Shown in pieces: positions 53,868 to 62,482 of a stretch of 64,000 nt of DNA. The notes under the pieces were generated by a model, which did no database searches, was not told the origin of the DNA, and saw only the letters and a list, made by a program, of their open reading frames with translations. The stretch comes from Sporosarcina sp. ACRSL. Lineage in GTDB: Bacteria; Bacillota; Bacilli; Bacillales_A; Planococcaceae. Where the stretch lies: the NCBI RefSeq assembly GCF_022346605.1, contig NZ_JAKRNT010000004.1, positions 62,001-126,000 of the forward strand, read 5' to 3'. Positions within the stretch are counted from its first letter, which is position 1. Each line of letters begins with the position of its first letter. Both the position numbers and the translations under genes were made by a program.

Positions 53868-54068
53868 CTCCCCCTAATTTGTTAAAACCATTCAGCACGA
53901 TTCAAAAATCCTCCCACAAAAAACGCCCGCGCACATCCAACCACGCATAAACCCGCCCAGAAGCGCATAAATCGCAAAATTTACGCATAAACACCACGAA
54001 CCACGCATAAATCCCCACAATCACGCATAACCGTCGCCGACTATGCATAAATCCCAAAACCTACGATA
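53868..54068. repeat. CGCATAA repeat array with one 33-bp element
   Basis: A 33-bp element at 53868-53900 (variant CATTCAGCACGA), then seven or eight cores from 53942. It is the last array in the window; none occur in the 10 kb around the S-layer gene. Confidence 0.83.
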
Positions 54069-54196
54069 AACCGCCTCGCCCATCCCAAAAGTAACACTGC
54101 CATTAAATCTACAAAACTATTCTCCCGTACCATGTCTTTAATCTCCCAAAGTGGGTATAATAACATAACAACCACCCCCAGAAAGGAGTCACCGGC

Positions 54197-55363
54197 ATGA
54201 AACAAATCCAATCCATCCTACTCGCATTCCTAACAATAATCCTACTCGCACCAGCTGCCGCGGCTCAGACACCAATGGCAGATGCCGCACGCATCGACGA
54301 CATCAAATTCTTCGTCGAAAACTTCTACTATGGCGACATCCCAGAAAACCTTCATGCCATGACGACCATAGACGAAATCGTTGGGGCGCTTGACGAATAC
54401 TCCCGCTACATGACAGCGGACGAATACTTGAACTACGTAGCAGCAGTCGGAGCAGACGACGTGGCCTTCCAAAACATAACCGAACCCGCCGTCACATCCT
54501 CCATGCTCTACGGTAACATCGGCTATATCAAAATCAGTTCCTTCTCCACGAATATGGATAAGGTCGTCACGAAGCATTACACGAATCTCAAAAAGCAAGG
54601 CGCTGACAAACTCATCATCGACCTCCGCTACAACGGTGGCGGCTACGTCGAAAGCGCCGAACAACTCCTTGGCCACTTCGAAGGCGTTAAAACCGCCTAC
54701 GAAATGAAAACGAGGGAAGGCACGACAACCGTAAAACCCGTACCATCGAAAATAAAATTCCCGAAACAGACCTATATACTCGTCAACCGCTACTCCGCAT
54801 CCGCATCTGAAATCGTGGCGGCATCCCTCCAAGACCAAAACGCCGCCATCATCGTCGGTGAACGGACAAAAGGGAAGGGGACGATCCAATCGTTCTTCGA
54901 ATTCGAAGACGGCTCAGCACTGAAACTGACAATCGGCGAATTCACAGGACCGAAAAAATCCAAAATTCATCGCCAAGGAATCGAACCGACGATTTCCTCC
55001 GAATACGACGAAGAACTCTCGACGATCCATGCGCGCCTACTGAAAGAATCATTGGCGCATAAACAATACAAACAAGTTGACAACCTGCAAAACGTGCCTA
55101 CAAACAAAGTATTCCACATTCATTTCACTCAGGAAATGAACCTTAACGATGCCAATGCGTCCAATAAAGTGGAACTCATTAAAGTAGGAGGTGTCGCAGT
55201 CCCGATCTCCATTAAACCGAACGGCACAGACGTACTCGACATCACACCAAACAAACAAATGCAAAAAGGCGGCAAATACTATCTAGTCATCCACCCAGGC
55301 TTCGCAAACGACGCCGGCAGGACAACAAAGCAAGGCATCTACACACCCATTACGGTAGAATAA
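54197..55363 (+). CDS. Secreted S41-family (CtpA-like) peptidase with C-terminal Ig-like domain
   Basis: A 388-residue exported protease with a signal peptide at about 1-24. The S41 core has DLRYNGGGYVESAEQL (about 141-156), the catalytic Ser near 201 (YSASASEIVAASL) and Lys in GKGTIQSF (about 232-239). The PDZ domain normally present in CtpA is missing or vestigial. The last ~85 residues resemble a bacterial Ig-like (Big_5/SbsA) domain. Role in envelope protein processing is inferred from location next to surface polymer and S-layer genes. Confidence 0.88.
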   Translation: MKQIQSILLAFLTIILLAPAAAAQTPMADAARIDDIKFFVENFYYGDIPENLHAMTTIDEIVGALDEYSRYMTADEYLNYVAAVGADDVAFQNITEPAVTSSMLYGNIGYIKISSFSTNMDKVVTKHYTNLKKQGADKLIIDLRYNGGGYVESAEQLLGHFEGVKTAYEMKTREGTTTVKPVPSKIKFPKQTYILVNRYSASASEIVAASLQDQNAAIIVGERTKGKGTIQSFFEFEDGSALKLTIGEFTGPKKSKIHRQGIEPTISSEYDEELSTIHARLLKESLAHKQYKQVDNLQNVPTNKVFHIHFTQEMNLNDANASNKVELIKVGGVAVPISIKPNGTDVLDITPNKQMQKGGKYYLVIHPGFANDAGRTTKQGIYTPITVE

Positions 55364-55500
55364 AACGGTTCAATTATGTACAGCCGAAATGGATATGCTA
55401 TAATTTACGAATGTCAAAAGTATTTACATGATAATATTTATAAAGTGTCGCTGAAGCGACTTTAACTCGATAGCACTCCCATACGAAAGGAACATTACTC

Positions 55501-56790
55501 ATGAACAACAATATATGCGTTGTCGGCCTGGGCTACATCGGCCTCCCGACAGCTGTCATGTTCGCCAACAGCGGCGTAAAAGTCCACGGCGTCGACATTA
55601 ACGAAAGAGCAGTTAACATGATCGCCAACAAGCAGCTACATATAGAAGAAACAGGACTCCAAGAACGACTCGACCAAGCCATCGACAGTGGAAACCTCAC
55701 CGTCTCCATGACACCCGTCGAAGCAGATGTCTTCATCGTCGCCGTCCCGTCGCCAATCAATCCCGACAACACGGCTAACCTAGAATACATCCGTCAAGCA
55801 ACAGCATCGATCGTACCATACGTAAAACCAGGCGCACTCGTCATCCTGGAATCGACCGTCCCACCAAAAACAGTCGAAAACGTCATGTTGCCGGAGCTTC
55901 GCAAAACAGGTCTGACAATTGGCGAAGACCTCTTCGTTGCTCACTCGCCTGAACGCGTCATCCCAGGTAAAATCTTTGAAGAACTCGTCAACAACGACCG
56001 CATCGTTGGCGGCATCACACCGGTATGTGCAGAAAAAACGAAAGCGCTCTACAAAACGTTCGTCCAAGGTGAAATCCATCTGACAGACGCAACAACAGCT
56101 GAACTCGTAAAAGTTATGGAAAACACATACCGCGACGTCAACATCGCATTCGCGAACGAACTCGCGAAAATCGCAGAAACAATCGGCGTCGACATTTGGG
56201 AAGCGATCCGCTTCGCCAACTTCCATCCGCGTGTAAACATCCATACGCCGGGACCAGGAGTAGGCGGTCACTGTATCGCAGTAGACCCATGGTTCCTAGT
56301 TGAACTCAACCCGGCAAACGCCGAAATCATACACAAAGCTCGTCTCACAAACGACGGCATGCCGCAATTCGTCGCTCAAAAAGCACAATTCCTGCTTGAC
56401 GCAAAAGGGATCACAAACGGCAAAGTAGCGATCCTCGGCCTCGCATTCAAAGGCGACGTCGACGACATGCGCGAAAGCCCATCCATAAAAGTGATCGAAG
56501 CACTACAAGATTTGGGGCTCGAAGTAAAATCATTCGACCCGCACATTAAAGAATTGCAGCACACGACACAACAAGCAACATTAGAAGAGGCAACTCAAGA
56601 CGCTGACCTGATCATCTTGACAACGGATCATACCGACTTTAAACAGCTCAGCCCGAATTCACTTACAACAAAACAGCCGAAACCATTCGTCCTCGACACG
56701 AAAAACGCATTCTCTCGAGAAAAATGGGAACAAGCCGGATTCCATTATTTCAAACTCGGAGACGGCTCACCCGTAGGAGTCATGAGTTAA
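55501..56790 (+). CDS. wecC: UDP-N-acetyl-D-mannosamine dehydrogenase (WecC-like)
   Basis: A 429-residue nucleotide-sugar dehydrogenase, oxidising UDP-ManNAc to UDP-ManNAcA with two NAD. It has an N-terminal Rossmann motif GLGYIGLPTA (about 9-18), the catalytic Cys near 257 in GVGGHCIAVDPWF, and a C-terminal UDP-binding domain. Family assignment to WecC rather than UDP-glucose dehydrogenase rests on resemblance and on the adjacent TagA homologue. Start follows GAAAGGAAC. Confidence 0.9.
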   Translation: MNNNICVVGLGYIGLPTAVMFANSGVKVHGVDINERAVNMIANKQLHIEETGLQERLDQAIDSGNLTVSMTPVEADVFIVAVPSPINPDNTANLEYIRQATASIVPYVKPGALVILESTVPPKTVENVMLPELRKTGLTIGEDLFVAHSPERVIPGKIFEELVNNDRIVGGITPVCAEKTKALYKTFVQGEIHLTDATTAELVKVMENTYRDVNIAFANELAKIAETIGVDIWEAIRFANFHPRVNIHTPGPGVGGHCIAVDPWFLVELNPANAEIIHKARLTNDGMPQFVAQKAQFLLDAKGITNGKVAILGLAFKGDVDDMRESPSIKVIEALQDLGLEVKSFDPHIKELQHTTQQATLEEATQDADLIILTTDHTDFKQLSPNSLTTKQPKPFVLDTKNAFSREKWEQAGFHYFKLGDGSPVGVMS

Positions 56791-57501
56791 ATGAAAGAAA
56801 CGATACTCGGCGTCGACGTCAACACAGAGAATTACGATGAACTCATCCCGAAGCTCTTCCACAACATCGACGCCAAAAAGAAATCACTCGTTGTCGCCAT
56901 CAACCCTGAAAAACTAATGAAGGCAAAAGACGACCCAGCGCTAAAAGCCCTCCTCAACCGTGCGGAATTTCAAATTCCGGACGGCATTGGGGTGATTATC
57001 GCGTCCAAGCTTCAAAAAGGCAACATAACATCCCGCGTAACCGGTGTAGACATGATGGACAGAATTGTGAGGGAAGCCGCCCGAACAGGCAAGTCCATCT
57101 TTCTCTACGGCGCAAAACCCGGTGTTGCAGAAGCGGCAGCTGCTAAACTGATCGCCACCTATTCCGACCTCAAAGTCGCCGGTACACAGGATGGCTATGA
57201 AAAGGATACGTCAAAGGTGATCGATAAAATAAATGCCGCGAAACCTGACATCTTATTCGTTGCCATGGGTTCGCCGAAACAGGAATTATGGATCGAAGAA
57301 CATCGTGATAACCTACATCCAATCCTTTACCAAGGAGTTGGCGGTTCATTCGATGTACTCGCAGGCAATGTCAAACGTGCACCAGCAGCTTTCCAAAAAG
57401 CTGGCGCCGAATGGCTATATCGGTTATTATTGGAACCGAGCCGTATCAAGCGGCAAATGAATCTACCAAAATTCCTCTTTCAAATAATTCGCCAAAAATA
57501 A
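56791..57501 (+). CDS. tagA: WecG/TagA/CpsF-family glycosyltransferase
   Basis: A 236-residue GT26 enzyme that transfers ManNAc (TagA) or ManNAcA (WecG) to GlcNAc-PP-undecaprenol, building linkage units of wall polymers. Motifs: VVAINPEKLMKAKDD (about 36-50), IPDGIGV with the catalytic Asp near 63, and VAMGSPKQELWIEEH (about 155-169). It starts directly after the stop of the dehydrogenase gene (no gap), so the two act in one pathway, probably the secondary cell wall polymer that anchors SLH proteins. Confidence 0.92.
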   Translation: MKETILGVDVNTENYDELIPKLFHNIDAKKKSLVVAINPEKLMKAKDDPALKALLNRAEFQIPDGIGVIIASKLQKGNITSRVTGVDMMDRIVREAARTGKSIFLYGAKPGVAEAAAAKLIATYSDLKVAGTQDGYEKDTSKVIDKINAAKPDILFVAMGSPKQELWIEEHRDNLHPILYQGVGGSFDVLAGNVKRAPAAFQKAGAEWLYRLLLEPSRIKRQMNLPKFLFQIIRQK

Positions 57502-57511
57502 TGAAACATAC

Positions 57512-57540
57512 TTGTAATCTATTAAATCTGATGATAGAAT
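57512..57540 (+). promoter_or_regulatory. Sigma-A-like promoter of the S-layer leader
   Basis: TTGTAA at 57512-57517, 17-base spacer, TAGAAT at 57535-57540. It would start a transcript near 57547 that reaches a terminator about 110 bases later. Confidence 0.55.
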
Positions 57541-57546
57541 ACGTAA

Positions 57547-57658
57547 GTGTAAGGATAATTTCCTCTGTAGCATATATTATTAAACGCCACGCAGGACGAA
57601 AACGGTTGGTTGACCGCACAAAAGGACTTGAACAGCTCCCATCTGTTCAGGTCTTTTT
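57547..57658 (+). ncRNA. Candidate leader RNA with terminal attenuator-like hairpin
   Basis: Short transcript ending in a 13-bp hairpin (AAGGACTTGAACAG with CTGTTCAGGTCTT) and five T at 57619-57658. Further elements AACGGTT at about 57600 and AACCGTT near 57709 could pair over the terminator, as in an attenuator. I tried to fit c-di-GMP and other riboswitches and did not succeed, so no family is assigned. Confidence 0.45.
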
Positions 57659-57902
57659 GCATTTTATTGAGAAAAGCGGAGGACGCCTGCCAATGGATGA
57701 CAGGGTAAACCGTTTAACCTAAAGTTATTCTGATGCTGTTAGCCTAGAAAAAAGGGATTCATGTTTGCTCAAAATATCTCTCTAAAAAAATCTACTTTCC
57801 CCTGACCATATGATAGATTAGAAGGTAAGGCTATGACTCCTTTCAGAGTCGCAAAATCTCATGTCGGAAATCGAAAAACTAAAACGACTATCCCCGCTAC
57901 CT

Positions 57903-58250
57903 TAGGATGATCCATTACCTCCACACCAATACTCTACTATTAAGGTTCTACTATAGTTATCGAAGTAATAGACCCTTATGAAGTAGCTAAATAGGACAAC
58001 CAATTACCTTCCCGTAAAAAACTCTTTCTATTAGGTTCTATTTTGTATCTTCCAGTAATAGATTCTAGGGAGTCGCCAATTGGGACAACCAATTTATTTT
58101 CCAGAAATCTATTACCTTCTATCTAATAGAACCTAGAAAATCCGGTATATAGGAGAACCAATTGCTTTTTCTAATACTATTTTATCCCATTACTCTTCTA
58201 TTTCATTTATTTCATTAATAGATTCATGAAGGAGGGGGAACCGCCAAGTA
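57903..58250. repeat. Four ~90-bp degenerate hairpin repeats in the S-layer leader
   Basis: Units start near 57904, 57993, 58083 and 58151, each with (G/A)GGA(C/G)AACCAATT or AGGATGATCCATT, then CTATTA and TAATAG arms that can pair across 15-30 bases. The arm pair is kept although the rest varies, suggesting selection for the stem. A fifth partial motif (AGGACGACCAA) is near 58308. No gene is present between 57502 and 58579. Confidence 0.6.
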
Positions 58251-58374
58251 GAATGGCAATGATAAGCAATAATAAATCATTTAGATTGGCAGAAACCCAA
58301 TAAAGATAGGACGACCAAAAACAGTAAGATTATTTGAATGATTTGAGACTTTTTTTGAAATATGATAGAAATAC

Positions 58375-58402
58375 TTGATATATTTTTGAGATAAGGTAGA
58401 AT
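58375..58402 (+). promoter_or_regulatory. S-layer upstream promoter P1 (sigma-A-like)
   Basis: TTGATA at 58375-58380, 16-base spacer, TAGAAT at 58397-58402. Confidence 0.55.
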
Positions 58403-58467
58403 AGTAGAAGCAGCGGAAAATTACATAGGGTTTGGGACTTGCAATCTAGCAAAATACCAATAAGTAA

Positions 58468-58496
58468 TTGACATCCCTGCTGTAAGTATCTATACT
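58468..58496 (+). promoter_or_regulatory. S-layer proximal promoter P2 (near-consensus sigma-A)
   Basis: Consensus TTGACA at 58468-58473, 17-base spacer, TATACT at 58491-58496. It would give a leader of about 75 bases before the S-layer start, with AGGAGGA at 58565. Confidence 0.7.
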
Positions 58497-58579
58497 TTAG
58501 TTTGTAATGGCTTCTACTTCCATTTTGCCGTGGGGTAGATGACAAATTTTATTTCTTAATAAGAGGAGGAAATTATTCA

Positions 58580-61500
58580 ATGGCTAACCAACCAACGAAG
58601 TATCGTAAGTTTGTAGTTGGCGCTGCATCAGCTGCTCTAGTAGCATCCGCAGTAGCACCAGTAGCAAGCGCGAAAGATTTCTCAGACACAAAAGGTAACA
58701 CACATGAAGCAGCTATCGATGCACTATCTGATGCTGGCATCATCTCCGGCTACGAAGACGGAACATTCAAGCCGAACAAAACTTTAACACGTTCTGACGT
58801 TGTTAAATTGTTGGGTAAATGGCTTGTATCTGAAGGACGCGAAATTCCTGCAGACTACAAAACAAACCCACGCTTCACAGATTTGACATCTGCTTCAAAC
58901 GATGAGCTTCTAAAATATGCTGCAGTTGTTAAAGACAACGGCGTATTCAACGGAAGCAACGGTCGTCTTCTTGCAGGCGACAACATCACTCGTGAGAACA
59001 TGGCAGTAGTACTTGTTCGCGCGTTTGATACAGTTAACGATATCAATCTAGTAGAATACGTTGAAGGTCAAGACTTCAAAAAAGAAGTAACAGACCGTAG
59101 CGCAGCTAAATCTGAAGCACGCACAGCAATCGATGTCCTAGACTTCTTCGACATCACAACTGTTGCAAACTTCAACCCTAAAGGTACTGCAACTCGCGGA
59201 CACTTTGCTACATTCCTTCACAACTTCCTAAACGCTGATCTTTCACAAGTTACTGGCGTTGTAGCTGGTGTTGAGTCAATCACGGCTGTTAACAACACAA
59301 CTGTTGAAGTGAAGTTTGTTGAAAAGGTTGAAGATCTTGCAGCTCTAGACTTCGCTATCGAAGGTCTTAAAATCGATAACAAAGTTCTTAAGCAAACTGA
59401 CGCTAAAACTGTAGTATTGACTACTGCTGTTCAAGAAGGCGGAAAAACTTACACAGTAACTGCTAACGGCAACAAGCTTGGAACATTCTCTGGTGTATCT
59501 GCAGTAGTTCCAACTGCTATCAGTGTTGTTACTCCATCTCAACAAGGTGTAATTGGTAAAGATATTACTGTCTCTGCTACAGTTACTGTTCCAGAAGGAC
59601 AATCCAAAGCAGGCGTACCAGTTACTTTCAACGTCGTTAACGATAAAGTTACAAACGAAAAACTTGAAGCAGTTGCTTATACGAATGCAGATGGTGTAGC
59701 TTCTTACACTTACACTCGTTACTATGCTTCTGAAGACAATATTGCAGCATACGCTACAAGCAAATCTTCAGTAGTATCTTCTGGTAAAGTATACTGGGAT
59801 ACAGCAATTCAACTTGCTGTTGAAGAACTTACAACTGGAAACGACTTAGCTAACGAAACTAAAAAATCGTACAAAGTTACTGGTGACGCAAACACTACTT
59901 ACTACATTGCAATCAAAGAAAACTTGTCTGTAACGCCAGATAAGATCACAAATGTAAAAGTACAAAACTACAATACAACACCTGAAACTACAGATGACTT
60001 TGTAACTCCATATACATTGTCAACAAGCTCACAAAATGTAGTTGCAGCAGTAAGAACAAACTCAAATGGTGAAGGTTCATTCACAATCTATGGTTCTAAC
60101 CTAGAAGCAACACCAATTGTGTATAGCCCAGAATCTACACCAACGAATCCACAAACTTACACGTACAACAGATTGGATCTACAAGCTCAAGCACCAACTG
60201 TTAAATTCTCACGTGTAGACCAATTGGCTCTTACAGTTGTAGGTGAAGGTACAGCTAACTCTGCACAATCTGCTCAGAACTTGGCAGCAGGTAATGTTGC
60301 AGCTAATGCTACATCAGTAGGTGGACGTACTTACACCGTAACTGTGACAGCTAAAGATGGTAAAGTAGCTCCTGAAGGAACAACAGCATACGTTACTTTC
60401 CAAGCTGCCAACTACGGCATTGATACGAATGGCGGAATTTACTTCTCAACTGGAGCAAAGGCATTCGAATCAATCCTAAAAGCAGATAATACAGCTAAAG
60501 TATTCCCAATCACAGTAGGTAAAGATGGAAAAGCACAATTCCGCGTTGCGGGTAACGGTGCAACAACATTTGTAAAACCAACTGTATTCTTAAACACTGC
60601 TGGTAGCACAGCTACTCCTGCATTAGATACTGCTGACATTCAGCAAGTTGCTGAAGTAACTTACTTCAAGTCAGCTAGCGTAACAAATGCAGTGCTATCG
60701 GTTAAGGATGAATACGGTCGAACAGTTACTTCAGTAGATGCTGGTAAAGATGCATACTTCACGTATCAATCTGTAGACCAAAATGGTTTCGCTTATCGTC
60801 CTACTGGATGGACAACTGAAGGAACAACTCAATTAGTATGGGTGCCTGTATATGGTACAGATGCAGCTGGTAACCAAGTAATTCTTCGTTTTGAACAAAA
60901 AACAGAAGTAACTCCTGGTACTACAGTTCATCAATACACACTAGCATTTGATGTTACTTCATTATTTGGTAACGCTACAGTTAAAGATGCTGCTGGTAAC
61001 GTACTTAACCCAACTAACCCAACACAAAACTTGGGTAATACTAAAACTTACCACGTGAAATCAGATGCAGATGGGAAAGCTATCGTTCGTGTAACTTCTG
61101 CTGCTGCTGATACAGTAACTGTAAACGTAACTGGTGCTAACACTATCTTACCGACACAATCAGCTTCAGTGTCATTCACAAATTCATCAGCTGTTCCAGC
61201 ACTTTACACTGGTGTTGTAGAATCAATTAATAGTGCTAGCCGAACACTTAAATTTGCTGGTAAAAATGCAATTTCTTATGGTGGAAATAATGTAGTCTAC
61301 CGTAACTTGAATAACACACCAATTGCAAATGCTGATGATTTTGCAAGCGCATTGGTAAACGCTGCAGGTACTGTCCAAGTTACTTATGAAGTAAAAGACG
61401 GTGTAACTACTTTCTATATCTATAGTATTTCATCAACTGGAACTGCACCAACGGACACAGCTGCTGCTCCAACAGTTACAGCTACTCTAGTAGATACTGA

Positions 61501-62320
61501 CCTTGATGCTGGTGAAATCGGTGGCGTTCTTGCAATTACAACTACTAACGCTTCTGTGGCATCTGTAAAAGTAAATGGTGTAGATTTAACTCCAGTAAAC
61601 GGGATTTATACTGTGGCTCAAAATACACCTTCTAATGCAACAATCGTTGTAACTGTTGTTAACTCTGTAGGAACAACTGTTTCTCATACTGTGAACGTAA
61701 CAGATGTTTCACAAAAGGCAGCAGCAGTAGATACACTAATTGAAGGTTTCGCAACACCTGATGCTACTCAAGCGCAAGTAACAGCAGCAAGAACAGCATA
61801 TGATGCATTAACTGCTGCTGAGAAAGCATTAGTAAAACCAGCTAATGTATCAAAATTACAAGCAGAAGAAGCTAAGTTAGCAGCTGCAACAGATGCAGCA
61901 AAAGCTACTGCAGTAGATACACTAATTGAAGGTTTCGCAACACCTGATGCTACTCAAGCGCAAGTAACAGCAGCAAGAACAGCATATGATGCATTAACTG
62001 CTGCTCAGAAAGCATTAGTAAAATCAGCTAATGTATCAAAATTACAAGCAGAAGAAGCTAAGTTAGCAGCGGCATCAGCAAACGCTGAAATCGCAGCTGC
62101 TAAAACGGCAATTGGTACTACACATGAATTTGCTGCTGGTACTGATTTAACTGCTAATAACTCTGCTACTTTAAAAACGGCTCTAGATACAAAAGCCAAT
62201 AATGCTAAAATCAATCTAGTAGTTACAAAAGATACTGATACTAGCTATACAGTAGTTATCTCACATGCTGATGGTGGAACTTCAGAAACTGTAACTGTAA
62301 CTGTATCTGCAGCTTCTTAA
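58580..62320 (+). CDS. S-layer protein with three SLH domains
   Basis: A 1246-residue exported surface-layer protein. Signal peptide about 1-31 (ends ASAVAPVASA). Three SLH domains at about 30-220 (ALSDAGIISGYEDGTFKPNK, AAVVKDNGVFN, AIDVLDFFDITT) anchor it to the secondary wall polymer. Ig-like and beta-rich domains follow, then a helical repeat of 62 residues in tandem (about 1049-1172) and a C-terminal beta domain ending VTVTVSAAS. It resembles Sporosarcina/Lysinibacillus S-layer proteins. Codon use (many GCT, GGT, ACT, GTT) differs from neighbours, as in highly expressed genes. ATG follows AAGAGGAGGAAATTATTCA. Confidence 0.95.
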   Translation: MANQPTKYRKFVVGAASAALVASAVAPVASAKDFSDTKGNTHEAAIDALSDAGIISGYEDGTFKPNKTLTRSDVVKLLGKWLVSEGREIPADYKTNPRFTDLTSASNDELLKYAAVVKDNGVFNGSNGRLLAGDNITRENMAVVLVRAFDTVNDINLVEYVEGQDFKKEVTDRSAAKSEARTAIDVLDFFDITTVANFNPKGTATRGHFATFLHNFLNADLSQVTGVVAGVESITAVNNTTVEVKFVEKVEDLAALDFAIEGLKIDNKVLKQTDAKTVVLTTAVQEGGKTYTVTANGNKLGTFSGVSAVVPTAISVVTPSQQGVIGKDITVSATVTVPEGQSKAGVPVTFNVVNDKVTNEKLEAVAYTNADGVASYTYTRYYASEDNIAAYATSKSSVVSSGKVYWDTAIQLAVEELTTGNDLANETKKSYKVTGDANTTYYIAIKENLSVTPDKITNVKVQNYNTTPETTDDFVTPYTLSTSSQNVVAAVRTNSNGEGSFTIYGSNLEATPIVYSPESTPTNPQTYTYNRLDLQAQAPTVKFSRVDQLALTVVGEGTANSAQSAQNLAAGNVAANATSVGGRTYTVTVTAKDGKVAPEGTTAYVTFQAANYGIDTNGGIYFSTGAKAFESILKADNTAKVFPITVGKDGKAQFRVAGNGATTFVKPTVFLNTAGSTATPALDTADIQQVAEVTYFKSASVTNAVLSVKDEYGRTVTSVDAGKDAYFTYQSVDQNGFAYRPTGWTTEGTTQLVWVPVYGTDAAGNQVILRFEQKTEVTPGTTVHQYTLAFDVTSLFGNATVKDAAGNVLNPTNPTQNLGNTKTYHVKSDADGKAIVRVTSAAADTVTVNVTGANTILPTQSASVSFTNSSAVPALYTGVVESINSASRTLKFAGKNAISYGGNNVVYRNLNNTPIANADDFASALVNAAGTVQVTYEVKDGVTTFYIYSISSTGTAPTDTAAAPTVTATLVDTDLDAGEIGGVLAITTTNASVASVKVNGVDLTPVNGIYTVAQNTPSNATIVVTVVNSVGTTVSHTVNVTDVSQKAAAVDTLIEGFATPDATQAQVTAARTAYDALTAAEKALVKPANVSKLQAEEAKLAAATDAAKATAVDTLIEGFATPDATQAQVTAARTAYDALTAAQKALVKSANVSKLQAEEAKLAAASANAEIAAAKTAIGTTHEFAAGTDLTANNSATLKTALDTKANNAKINLVVTKDTDTSYTVVISHADGGTSETVTVTVSAAS
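61724..62078 (+). repeat. Tandem 186-bp direct repeat in the S-layer gene
   Basis: Two copies, starting at 61724 and 61910, in frame and almost identical (only a few substitutions in about 168 bases). Each encodes a 62-residue helical unit containing VDTLIEGFATPDATQA and YDALTAAEKALV or YDALTAAQKALV. The near-identity indicates a recent duplication or gene conversion. Confidence 0.93.
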
Positions 62321-62383
62321 TAAAACTAAACGAAACGTTACTCAATAAACTGAGCTAATCAGTGAAATGAGTGGAAACGAATA

Positions 62384-62423
62384 CCCCGTGTCTTGCCTTT
62401 TGGTAGTACACGGGGTTTCTTTC
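62384..62423 (+). terminator. S-layer gene terminator
   Basis: CCCCGTGT pairs with ACACGGGG, followed by TTTCTTTC. It lies 63 bases after the stop codon and upstream of the group II intron. Confidence 0.9.
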
Positions 62424-62482
62424 TAACTGCTACCTTCCAATTAGTGGGTGGAACTCCTACTCTTGTAAACAGTCAACTACAA

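Noticed and set aside
9530-54068. CRISPR interpretation of the CGCATAA arrays
   Set aside because: The conserved core is only 7-10 bases, spacers are 8-12 bases and irregular, and no cas genes are present in the window.
57547-57725. c-di-GMP (GEMM) or c-di-AMP riboswitch
   Set aside because: A GGACGC...GCC tract was suggestive, but the paired regions and the conserved GAAA-receptor layout could not be fitted.
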